In this document: positions 47,335-60,119 of the stretch, in pieces
Position numbering within the stretch: position 1 is the stretch's first letter
Layout of the letters: each line of letters begins with the position of its first letter
Assembly: GCF_026151205.1 (NCBI RefSeq)
Contig: NC_087078.1
Span: 5,535,675 to 5,599,674 of the forward strand
DNA: 64,000 bases
Direction of reading: 5' to 3'
From: Bolinopsis microptera
Taxonomy: Eukaryota; Ctenophora; Tentaculata; Lobata; Bolinopsidae
Notes under the pieces: model-generated
What the model saw: only the letters and a program-made list of their open reading frames with translations
The model's database searches: none
What the model was told of the DNA's origin: nothing
Made by a program: the position numbers and the translations under genes

Positions 47335-49009
47335 TCAAATTTGGTCGGCTTGGTGGAGCAGATCCTGCCACTTCTGATCCGAATTTAGCCTGCTCTCTCT
47401 CACTAACCTCCACAGGTTCTTACCCTTTCTTCGTTTCTCAATGTGACTTGAATCGTCGCTATCAGTAGAGTCTTTGTGTCCGTTCACTCTGTTTTTCATC
47501 TTGGCTAGATCCTTGACAGCATTAGAGGAGGCAATTCTTGGGATTGATCCAGCTGGGGAAGTGAGATCAACAGATAAGTTTGGAGTGCTACCGTGTATCT
47601 TTGAAGACGAAAATTTAGGTTTTTCCCTGTTCTTGAGGCTTTGTGTTTGTTTGTGTGATCCGTTGTAGGTGGACAGTTTGGAAGGATTAGAGTTGGATCT
47701 ACCGTATGTGCTGGGTTCAGGAGAGGAATTACTGTCCGATCCTGCTAACGAGATTGTGCTACCAAACTCCGCGTCATCGGATGCTGTAATGTTGAAGTTG
47801 CATAGACTCTCTATTCTCCGCCAACGCTGAAATTATAAAAATTATATGCTTGAATAGTGAATATATGATATATTGAGGGGATGTAACTCAGGCAAAATTC
47901 AGCACGCTAAGAATCAAGATATTAAATTATCCTGTCAACTTAAGGCACGCCACATACAAAAAGCACTTACCGATGAAAGTTCTTGAAGATCAGAAGTTGC
48001 CTCAATGAGAGCTGTTCGGGCGCTACAAATCCTGTTTTCAACAGCTTCCAGAGCATTCCCGTGTATCATCTTCAGCGAGCTTACTACCCCAGCGCGTTTC
48101 TTTTTCATCTTCAGGCCCTGAATAATGGAATATTTTTAGAAAATGAACTCAATTCAGGGTGTGAGATTGTGAACTTGTCTAATATTGGAAGCTACGAGCA
48201 AACAATTCCTGATCGCAAAAAAGACAGCGTCAAACAATTAAATTCTGGAAATTCTCACCCATTGCTTTGCTTCTTCCAACTGCTTGTCTGCTGCTGCCTT
48301 CTTAAAGTTGTACTGCTCCCTTTCTTTTCTATAAGTTGTCTTCAGATAAGACTGTAGTTCTCTGTTTACTGACGAGTTCTGACATTGTTTAGCTTCTGCG
48401 TTAAATAAAGCCAGTCGAACCTGGGACACATTATTGCTAAAACAAATCATTGGGATCGTTATAAAAACTTAAAAACTTTATTAAGCGTTATGGAACCGCA
48501 AATTTCGATAAAACGGTTCTAAAATTCATTCAGGAACGAAAATAGAGGTAACATCCTGAAATCCAGCTAAAGGCGGATGATGATTTCAAAGATAATGAAT
48601 TAAACACCATGTTCAATAGGACAGTTACCTGAGCAGGATTTTAGAAAACTAAAAACTGACCTGTTCTAGCTCTTCCTCTGCCAGTCTAAGACGTTCTACT
48701 TCTGTTTTGGTTAGCTCTCGTTCTTTTGACAACCTCTCAGCTTCGTTCTGAGTGTAAAATATACGTTAGATTAAACTGTACTTTTCATTAAGGCATCCGA
48801 TCTGATATTCTCAATGTAATAATTCCTAGATAAAATTACGGAATCACAGGCGAAAATTAAAGAGCTGGTTGACACTGTACTTGAAAGTATGAAGAATGGA
48901 TATCATAATCGAACAAACTTTAGCTTGATTAATTTCAATCTTCAGCTTCTTTTCTAGGCTTTGTTTCTCTTTGACAACCGTTTCGTTTTTCTTTTCAGCC
49001 TCATGCAAC
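47335..49009 (-). CDS. STIM: Stromal interaction molecule (STIM), C-terminal cytosolic part
   Basis: Five exons in phase: 49009-48919, 48747-48661, 48420-48259, 48117-47971, 47826-47335 (stop TGA). They encode coiled-coil 1 (LHEAEKKNETVVKEKQSLEK, then ERLRLAEEELEQ) and the CAD/SOAR region: VRLALFNAEAKQCQN, ELQSYLKTTYRKEREQYNFK, KKKRAGVVSSLKMIHGNALE, and RWRRIESLCNF, the counterpart of the RWQQIEILC end of human SOAR. A Ser/Pro/Asn-rich tail follows and ends KWQDLLHQADQI. STIM proteins sense ER calcium through EF-SAM and open Orai channels through SOAR, so the activating module is present. EF-hand, SAM and TM exons were not found in the window. The next upstream sequence holds a Penelope-like element, so the N-terminal exons must lie beyond it or be lost. 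Confidence 0.88.
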
Positions 49010-49204
49010 CTGCAAAGCATCGAGTGTTAATTTTGGAACGCAAGTAACGTTGATATATTCGAAATATGTGTGTTTTAAATGACACACCAATTTTAACGGG
49101 AAACACGATAGAATATATGTGCAAAATTTACTCGGTATGTTCTGTACAATAATATGAGCTAATTTTAACACCTTTTTAGAACGAAGCACGATTTAACACC
49201 GCAC

Positions 49205-52200
49205 CGATTTAACACCGCAATTCCAGTCGCAAGCCTGGGACCACTACTAGCATAGTCACAACATCTACAAAGCTGCCATATAGCCTGACTGACAATTTTC
49301 TCGACTGACTGACAATGTTTCTTCTTTTTCCCCATTTAGAATACAAAGATTAGTACATTTTAGCTTATGATTAATATTATATTTTTACCTATAGTTTACT
49401 TAGATTACGTCCGTATCATGGTATCAAGTACTGGTGGTCGGTTCTTCCGCCCCGTTGGATACATAATTGATAGCTTTTCTTGATATTGCTCTATAATTAC
49501 ATTTATATCTCTCCCGGCCATTGGTTCCGAGATTTGGTTGATCTTTGTTTTCTTGGGCGCCCTCCTTGAAGTCTTGTTGTTGTACATACATCTCCTGATT
49601 TATCCTGTATTTACCTGTTTATTTCATTTTCTGGCGTGAGCTGTCCGCCATGCTACGGTACGAGAAACAGCGGCAGTGCAAGATCCGGTTCTAAGAGATT
49701 TTTATGGTCGCGAAGAATCTCGCCAGGCTACACTGCGTCGGTGGGAGAACTATTTAGGTTCATGACATCTAACGCCCGCCCAATCATGGCAGCCCCATGA
49801 CAATAGGTTGATGTCCGACCCGTTGTCCTTGGCCTATCTCGAGTCGTTGGGTCTAGGCGGAAACGCCGAAAGGGATGATGTTACCTTCTTGACTTAAACG
49901 TAATGGTAAATTTTTCTCAAAATCCTTGAATAAATGGGTAACCCCTAGTAATGTCTTTTCTAGCACTTTTAGATGTTGCAATGGTAGAGGTTGTCTCACT
50001 TGCAACAGTTTTAATCCTGTTAATACATTTAGGAGCAGTACTTTTAATAATGATTTTATCTTTGGACATACAAATTTTATATTTAATTGTAAAACTAATA
50101 ATGTTATTTATGTTATTACCTGTTCTACCTGTAAAAAACAATATGTTGGAGAAACAACTCAACCACTTCATAAAAGAGTCAATGGCCACAGAAATTGTGT
50201 CAAAGCCAAATCATCCACATTTTTATATGAACATTTTAATATTCCTGGTCACGTCTTCTCAGATGCTTCCATACAGATTGTAGATTATGTTGATTCTGAC
50301 ATGTCCACCGATGTCAAAAATGATTTACTTCTCCTGGAGGATTACTGGATAGAGAAGCTTGGGACAGCATTCCCTCTTGGTCTTAATGACAAGAAGAAAG
50401 GAACGGGCAACATCTCCCAAGATCGGGTTATGAATTATTTTAGTGGACAGATTGCTCGATACAAACGTGGCAGAGGGAATGGAAAGAAGAAAGTTCAGCC
50501 TAAGAAGTCTCTGGATACCATAGAGTCTGATATTAACAGGCTGAAAGATAACATCTCTTCAGAACATTCCATATACAAAACATTAAAATGTTATAGCTTA
50601 TCAGATTTAGACACTCTCTACTCTTTGAGTCAAAATAATTCAGGATTGATTTACAACGTATGTTCCTCTTTCTGTTCAACATTTTCCCCCAAATACCATC
50701 AGAACAAATCTGAATCCAGTAATAGAGAATTTATAATTGTTCCATTTAATTGCAAATTCATTGATAATCTTAACCTAAAATCTATTTTCTCTGACACCTC
50801 AGTCATTGATTTGCTTCCCATTTTGATTCAGTCTTTTACACCATTACAGATTTATTATGAGTATAATGATCCTATAAGTCTTTCTATTTGTAACTATGCT
50901 TCATTCTTAAAGAAACTTTCTATTTCTGATATTAAATCTATTTTAGGTAGTCCATGCGATTGTCACTCCTCCCCTTTCAATTATCCTCCTCATGGACATG
51001 TAGTTACTGGTAATTTAGATATTGTTGATAATGTTGAACTTATGGAAGTACTTTCCTACGGTTGTAAATACAGAATTCCCACATTTAAGTCTCCAGATGA
51101 GATATATATGTCAGTTACCGAAGCTGTCGATAAATTTATAAAATCAAAAAGTAGAAAGTACTGTCAAAAAGAAGTAAAGTTCAGCGATTGGAAGGAAAAA
51201 GTGTTATCAATAGTTTCCAATCGTATTGAATATTACAAGAAAAACTTTCCTGAAACATTTGAAATAAAAGAAAACACACTGGAAAAAGATGATGTTAAAA
51301 GAAGTCTTAAATTGCTGAAAAGTAAATACATTATTTGTAGTATCGACAAAGCTTCTGGTAATTTTTCATTTATTTGTAAAAAGTTTTATGTAAAAACTCT
51401 TGTCAATGAAATGGGTTTTGATCCTAATACTCTAGAATGTATAGGTAATGATACATATAAACCCTGTAGCGAAGACGAGACTCATTATGTCAATAAAATA
51501 TCTGAGAGTCTAAAGGAGAGATTTAATGTACAAGTTGAAGATAAAAACTTGCGACTAGCACGCATCTTCTGGAACCCTAAGCTTCATAAGAACCCTTACA
51601 AGGCGAGGTTCATTGCAGGTGCCCGTTTTTGCGTTACGAAACAACTTAACGTCCAAGTTAACTGTTGTCTGAAACTTTTGAGGAAATACTTCAAGAAATA
51701 CTGCGAGGCAATCTACAACAACAGCGGTATAAACATGTTTTGGAGCATAGATTCCTCAAGTGAATTCCTTGAAGCTATCAAAAATAGCGATGTTTATAAT
51801 ATACAAGTATATGATTTTACTACTCTTTATACCAGATTAGACTTGATTGAAGTAGAGAATATGATTAATGAAGTTGTTGATTTAATATTTTCAGACCGTA
51901 ATAGATATATTTGTATTTCTAAAAGAGACAGTAATACATGTTTCTTTTCCAATAAAACCTATGATTGTCATGCCTGCTTTAGTCAAGATGACCTAAAAGA
52001 GGCTGTTAAATTTATTATTTATAACACTTATGTCGTCTTCGGTGGGATTGTATTCATACAAACCAAGGGTATTCCTATGGGCGGAAATTCAAGTTCCCCT
52101 ATAGCTGATCTCACTGTTGGCAAAAAGGAATTTAATTATATGAAACGTTTACTTCAGGAAAAGAAAATGGGATTAGCAAAGATATTATCCAATAATAAAC

Positions 52201-53235
52201 GATATGTTGACGATTTATCTATTATTAACTACCTTTACTTTCATAAATTGATTAAAGATATTTATCCTAATTCATTGGAGATGGAGCGAGCTGGTTCCAA
52301 TAATAAAATCATTAACTACCTTGATTTAAATATTAATATTTCCACAGAAGGACTAGAAATATCAGTGTATAACAAAACTGATGATTTTAATTTTCATGTT
52401 GTATCCCTTACATTTCCTCACAGTAACATCCCAACCGAGGTTGGCTACAACGTTTTTTCAAGTCAAGTTCTTAGATATGGTAATGTTTGCACTAGATTGG
52501 ATATCTTTACCTCCCATCTTCACAAAATATTCAAAATTCTAATTGATAGAGGATATAGCCGTGATAGACTGATTAAAGGCATTAAACGTTGTCTGAGGAA
52601 ATATGATAACGTTTTCAGGAAGTTCGGTATTCTAGATGACCGTAACATTATTAAAGAACTCCCCTGATATCTTTTGATTTATTGAAACACGGGTACTAAC
52701 TCTGCTAAACTGAACAAATTCTGAAACTTAGGTGAATAAGTGTACAACGTGCTAAACCGAAGTTCAGACTGACCAGTGAAAATGGGCGAGCGTACCAAGT
52801 GTCATTTTAATTAGAAGTTTTAGTCAGTGATTTATTATTGAAGCTTGTAATTACAATATCTAATGCTCCTATAAATACTTTAATTAATTGTTTGTCCCGT
52901 TATTCTTTTTCCTTCCTCTTTTCCTTGTCATCCCCTTTAGTTTTAAGATTCTTGCTATAAATGGCTACAGCTAACACTATTAATGCTAAGTACCAAACAA
53001 CAAGTGGGAGGTGGATCGTTGGTACCATTAAATCGATTTAACACCGCAATTCCAGTCGCAAGCCTGGGACCACTACTAGCATAGTCACAACATCTACAAA
53101 GCTGCCATATAGCCTGACTGACAATTTTCTCGACTGACTGACAATGTTTCTTCTTTTTCCCCATTTAGAATACAAAGATTAGTACATTTTAGCTTATGAT
53201 TAATATTATATTTTTACCTATAGTTTACTTAGATT
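49205..53235 (+). mobile_element. Penelope-like element with N-terminal GIY-YIG (Naiad-type order)
   Basis: A ~4.0-kb element bounded by direct repeats of 202 bp at 49205-49406 and 53034-53235 that I read as identical base for base. Between them is one long plus-strand ORF. Direct pseudo-LTRs are a hallmark of Penelope-like elements. A 16-bp unit (CGATTTAACACCGCAC) is repeated once more just outside the left copy, at 49189-49204. The element lies next to the STIM coiled-coil exon, in the antisense direction. Confidence 0.85.
49893..52667 (+). CDS. Penelope-like protein: GIY-YIG endonuclease then reverse transcriptase
   Basis: The frame is open from 49893 (after TGA) to 52667, ~924 codons, with no early in-frame ATG. 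The N-terminal ~160 residues hold a Cys cluster (CNGRGCLTC) and a GIY-YIG nuclease: NVIYVITCSTCKKQYVGET, catalytic Arg in HKRVNGHR, catalytic Glu near LLEDYWIEKLGT. A ~400-residue linker follows, then the RT: ARIFWNPKLHKNPYKARFIA, DFTTLYTRLDL, GIPMGGNSSSPIADL, YVDDLSIINY, NYLDLNINIS. In canonical Penelope proteins the GIY-YIG comes last; the order here is that of the permuted Naiad/Chlamys group, with a Cys-rich finger inside the nuclease. The missing ATG could mean a 5' frameshift (an out-of-frame ATG is at 49904) or a separate upstream ORF. No internal stop, so the copy is recent. Confidence 0.85.
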   Translation, partial: LKRNGKFFSKSLNKWVTPSNVFSSTFRCCNGRGCLTCNSFNPVNTFRSSTFNNDFIFGHTNFIFNCKTNNVIYVITCSTCKKQYVGETTQPLHKRVNGHRNCVKAKSSTFLYEHFNIPGHVFSDASIQIVDYVDSDMSTDVKNDLLLLEDYWIEKLGTAFPLGLNDKKKGTGNISQDRVMNYFSGQIARYKRGRGNGKKKVQPKKSLDTIESDINRLKDNISSEHSIYKTLKCYSLSDLDTLYSLSQNNSGLIYNVCSSFCSTFSPKYHQNKSESSNREFIIVPFNCKFIDNLNLKSIFSDTSVIDLLPILIQSFTPLQIYYEYNDPISLSICNYASFLKKLSISDIKSILGSPCDCHSSPFNYPPHGHVVTGNLDIVDNVELMEVLSYGCKYRIPTFKSPDEIYMSVTEAVDKFIKSKSRKYCQKEVKFSDWKEKVLSIVSNRIEYYKKNFPETFEIKENTLEKDDVKRSLKLLKSKYIICSIDKASGNFSFICKKFYVKTLVNEMGFDPNTLECIGNDTYKPCSEDETHYVNKISESLKERFNVQVEDKNLRLARIFWNPKLHKNPYKARFIAGARFCVTKQLNVQVNCCLKLLRKYFKKYCEAIYNNSGINMFWSIDSSSEFLEAIKNSDVYNIQVYDFTTLYTRLDLIEVENMINEVVDLIFSDRNRYICISKRDSNTCFFSNKTYDCHACFSQDDLKEAVKFIIYNTYVVFGGIVFIQTKGIPMGGNSSSPIADLTVGKKEFNYMKRLLQEKKMGLAKILSNNKRYVDDLSIINYLYFHKLIKDIYPNSLEMERAGSNNKIINYLDLNINISTEGLEISVYNKTDDFNFHVVSLTFPHSNIPTEVGYNVFSSQVLRYGNVCTRLDIFTSHLHKIFKILIDRGYSRDRLIKGIKRCLRKYDNVFRKFGILDDRNIIKELP

Positions 53236-55594
<2,359 letters not shown>

Positions 55595-57923
55595 TCACGC
55601 GGTCTGTATTATGTTGTCATGTGGTCTGTATTATGTTTTAAAGCAAATCAACATGATTTGAAAAAGACTTGGAAACTGATAAACGGTTTACTAGGTAGGA
55701 AGAGATCAAACAGATTACTAGTTTTTCCTAATCAAGATGCAGCGCATAATTTTAATTATTATTTTGTTAATATTGCTAATGATCTTTTACTAAAAACGTA
55801 TGGTGAAAATGCTAACGCGGATTTAACAGATTTTAATAAATATATGCCTGAGAGGAACATAAGCGAGCTATCGGATATTAATTTTTCAAGTGAAGAAATA
55901 AATAATATTATAAGTAAGCTTAATAATAGCAAGGGTACGTATTATTCTCCTAGGGTCCTCAAACTTTTAGCTACCACTTTAAGTCCTTTACTGGCTGATA
56001 TTTTTAATAAATGTGCAAATGAAGGTTATTTTCCGAAAGAATTAAAAGCAGCAAAAATAATTCCTTTGTATAAGAATAAAGGATCTATTTCTGATATAAG
56101 CAATTATCGTCCTATTTCAATGTTACCTGTTTTTGCTAAGATTTTCGAGAAGTTAATACATAAAAACGTATCTGATTTCTTTAATAAGCACAATCTTTTC
56201 TGTGATAATCAGTTTGGTTTCCGCAGTAAGCACTCAACCTTTCATGCACTTGTTTCAGCAGTAGAAAATCTTCATGATGCTATCGATAATAAGAATTTTA
56301 CATTAGGTATATTTATAGATTTTTCCAAAGCTTTCGATACAGTGCGGCATAATATCTTGTTAGAAAAGCTGGAGAACTATGGTATTCGAGGAAATGTCAT
56401 TAAATTATTAAACAGTTATTTATCAGATCGGTTTCAGTATGTTAGCTATGGGGGATTCGAAAGTTGTCTCTTGAAAATAACCTGTGGTATTCCACAGGGG
56501 TCAGTGTTAGGCCCCCTGCTCTTCATTATTTTTATCAATGATTTGGCAAATATTTGTGAGCTAAATTTATCCTCTTTGCAGATGATTTAAACCTTTTTCT
56601 TCAAAATAAAGACCGAAATTTACTCTACAAAAATGCTAATGAGGTATTATCAAAGATTCACGACTATTGCTGCTTAAATAGGTTAATCATTAATTTTGAA
56701 AAATGCTGTTTTATGGAATTCGGAAGTAGTAAAGTTCCTAAGAATCAAAAGTTTGTTGGAATACTTAACAACCAGTTTAATCAAGTGAATAAGTGTAAAT
56801 TTTTGGGAGTCATTATTAATTCTAATTTAACGTGGAATGATCATATTACCTATGTAATAACGCAAGTTTCAAAATCTTGCGGATCACTCTACTCCATAAG
56901 TTCTATAGTACCAGCCAAAGTGTTAAGACAAGTATATATTTCACTTGTTCAACCATATTTAATGTATTGTATACCACTGTGGGGTGCTGTTTTTCACCAT
57001 CCTTTGCTGCAAAAACTGTTTGTGTTGCAGAAAAAATGTATTCGTATTGTGAGTAGAAAAACAATAAAGATTGATCACAAGTTTCAACATACGAAACCAA
57101 TGTTCTTTCGTTTGAAATTATTAACCTTGTTTAACTTATTTACATACTTTACTGGATGTATTGCAATGAGGCTACTTAAAGAACAAATTCCTGTTGATGT
57201 TTATCGCCGGTTTAGCAAGTCAAGTAGATCATGCAGACTTCTATATCCTAAATTCTCAATGTCTAAGACCAAGAATAGTAATTTTGTTTTTAATGCATCC
57301 AAAATTTTAAATTATCTCCTTGATCATGATGTACCGTATCATATTTTGTCAATTTCACTATTTAAAAAGAGATTTAAGAACCATTTGCTTCATATACAAA
57401 ACCTAGGGCTAAATGGGGATCATGGATGGCTACCATGTAATCACGATATCTTCTCGAATGTATCAATTTCATAAAATAAGTTAATTTCAACTAGGGAAAT
57501 ATAAATTGAAGTTAATGTTTTGGGGACGTTTGTGTGTTTTTTGTGTGTATTTTATTGTGAGTATTTAAAACAAGATGGGGACTATAATTGTAACGGTTTA
57601 AGTGTATACGTCTTTATTAATGTTGCCTCCGATTTCACTACACTGACAACATTCACTTTTTATTTTTTGTGTTATTTTTTACTTGAGATCTCATATCATA
57701 AAATTTTACCATCGCGATACGGGTATTAATTTACCTCCCAGCGGTGAGACACCGCTTCCCTCCATCGCCATGTTTGAAGCTCTCCCATCATCTGTTCTAC
57801 TTCAGAGGGAAGTGATTTATTTTATATTTTAAAATTGTTATTATTCCAGTATAACAAATAAATTTTCTAATCGTGTAAAATCGTGTAAATTATGTCACGT
57901 GTTCTGTATTATGTTGTCACGTG
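55595..57923 (+). mobile_element. 5'-truncated LINE with target-site duplication
   Basis: Two 29-bp flanks, 55595-55623 and 57895-57923, match at 26 positions around TCTGTATTATGTTGTCA. A third, partial TCTGTATTATGTT sits just inside the left flank at 55625. The 3' end of the insert is AATCGTGTAAAATCGTGTAAA, a short tandem tail. The insert carries only the RT part of ORF2, as expected for incomplete target-primed reverse transcription. Confidence 0.8.
55625..57474 (+). pseudogene. LINE ORF2 reverse transcriptase, truncated and frameshifted
   Basis: The frame to 56590 contains the pre-RT helix KKTWKLINGLLGRKRS and RT motifs NYRPISMLPVFAKIFEKL, IFIDFSKAFDTVRH, CGIPQGSVLGPLLF. A one-base-type shift near 56565-56580 moves the catalytic FADDLNLF into another frame, which continues to 57474 with KFLGVIINSNLTWNDHI and a tail KKRFKNHLL. 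The endonuclease is absent. RT motifs fit the jockey/CR1 superfamily and differ clearly from the AlkB-bearing LINE, so two LINE lineages are present. Confidence 0.85.
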
Positions 57924-60119
57924 ACGGTATTAAACACGTCGCAAGGGGATTACAGTGGGGCGCACTGTCTATAATCTTATCTTTGGGCTCTCAGTATTTA
58001 TACAAAACATCCAGGCAGCGTATTAAGTGAGGTATTAGCAACTGAACGCCTCATATTACCTCGCTCCCCGTCCATTCCACACGCTTGTTTCACGAGAATC
58101 ACCCGCATTAATATGAACTCATAGATCCATTTTAGCACGGGCTCGCGTCCCTTTAAACATGATATGATCTCGTGCAGAGAGCTCAAGTACACCTTTAGTA
58201 TTCTATCACACATAAAAATATACGCATGGCAAGTAGACCGCTTCGTTCACGTGGGGTGGCTTGATGTTGGTACTTGTCAAACCTAACATCTGATGTGGCT
58301 GGTAGTCATCTATCTAAAACCATCCAGTCCCTATCAGTAGTTACCAGCAACATGTCAATGACAGAACGAGGAGGGTAACAATCCCTCGGCCTCCCCCACA
58401 CTAAGATACTTTGGTCCCAGAGTCCCAGGTGGTGGTGATTTCTTTTAGTATAATTGCTATCCTTTAAAGGTTTAAAAAAAATACGCTGTCTTTCTGACTA
58501 ACGTCAACACGTGATCGTTGGTCTAAGCGCAATGTGGCTAATGGACAGTGGACACACGAACTAATGTCAGCTTTGTTCAAGAAGACGTTAAAATTGTCTT
58601 TAGTCTCACTTTTAGCTTTTATACAGAGCGCTCAGTGGACAAAATATTTTACTGGTTTTGAAGTGAGTGTTGACTGCGTATTCATAATATTATAAAGGAT
58701 TGTTTTAAATCTTTGTTGTTCGCAGTTTGTTTGTCGCAGTTTCTAATCATTGTTGTTTTGTAAACGGTCGCGGTTGTGATGAAAAAATTGATCGATTAAT
58801 TAAAGATATCGCAATTCCTACAATTATCTATGTACTTATAATCCGACGCAAGGCAAGAAATAGACGAGCAAACTTTATTTCCACTAAAAGGGAACCCTGT
58901 AAGGAATCCTGTGCTTTGGTAGGTATGAAGATATTTAATGGCCCTATTAACAAATCAAAAGTTTATGGGTTGTAAAGTTTGCTGCCCACGATGTTTTTAA
59001 AGAAACTGTACGACACTTGCAAGAATAATTGCAACTCACGTAACGAATCTATGCACAGTTTTCCCATGTAAAGGTATAAGATTGGGCGAGGCTGACTTGT
59101 GACATCAGAGCGGGCAAATGGCTCAGATTATAGCTCTGTCGGTCAGTCCATCTTAAAAGCAACCACTCCCCTAAAGACTGCCCTCTGTAAATGCGTCACT
59201 GAATGCTATATTATAATTATGGTTCTAAGAAATAATAGGGTGAACAATGAAATAACGTGATTTCCTCTCATATTCCAGCTAGGGTTCTGAATTCTCTGTT
59301 TTTCAGGTCCACTTGCAAGGCGTCTGTTTTATTGCTACTCTAGCTGAGTAGACGGTTGATCACAAACTTATTTCAACAAGTTTCAACATGGTTTGGTTAT
59401 TGGTATATTCTGCTGAAGTTAAATCAAATGCCTCAAAAACTAATTAATTCAGTAATATGTCAGTGTGGCTTGCCCCTGCCCCCTTGTTCTCGTATCCGAC
59501 TTGAAAACTGTTTGGGACTAGAAGAAATATTTCGAGAATAGGTTCTAAAAACAATTTTACGACATCTAATATCCAGATATCTTCGCCAATTTGGCTAAGA
59601 TTTAAATCAGCTGTGACAAACTGGTAAAAAATCGTATCGCCGAAAGAACCAACTCTCTAGCGTACGTGTAACGCGTGTTATTGCAATAATAAGCTGTGGC
59701 CTCGTGACGTCACTAAGTCCCTCAGCGCGCGCTTGCATAGCGTAATACATTGCAAATGTTTATCATCGTCAATAAAACACGTGTAACTCTCTCGAATTTT
59801 AGAATTATGACTATTTCCCTAGTTCTCCAAAATCCTTATAGTTTTGGCTAGCACCCTAACTAAAGGAATAGCTGATTAGATGTACAGTGCTCACGTCAGG
59901 ATTTTAAACAGTGACATAAGTTCTTGAACAGTGGCGGGTGAATGTACGGTTAGAAAGTTTCTGCTATTACAAGTTATGTCATATGTGATAATTTTGGATT
60001 GTTTTCATTGCTTCTTACACACGCAGGGAGACTGTACCGATTATATTTCCCCAGTCCATTAAACTGGATTTGTTTTGTTTAAAATTGATCTGCCCAGAAA
60101 GCGTACGAATATTCGTGTA
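57924..60119. other. Intergenic/5' flank
   Basis: About 2.2 kb with no gene I can support. Small ORFs (for example 58727-58975, VIIRRKARNRRANF) lack signal, domain or splice context. Confidence 0.4.

Noticed and set aside
49740-49880. Possible hammerhead in the 5' region of the permuted PLE (GGCGGAAACGCCGAAA)
   Set aside because: A stem-loop followed by GAAA is present but no CTGATGA precedes it, so the core is incomplete.
58727-58975. 82-aa plus-strand ORF
   Set aside because: No ATG context, signal, domain or splice evidence.
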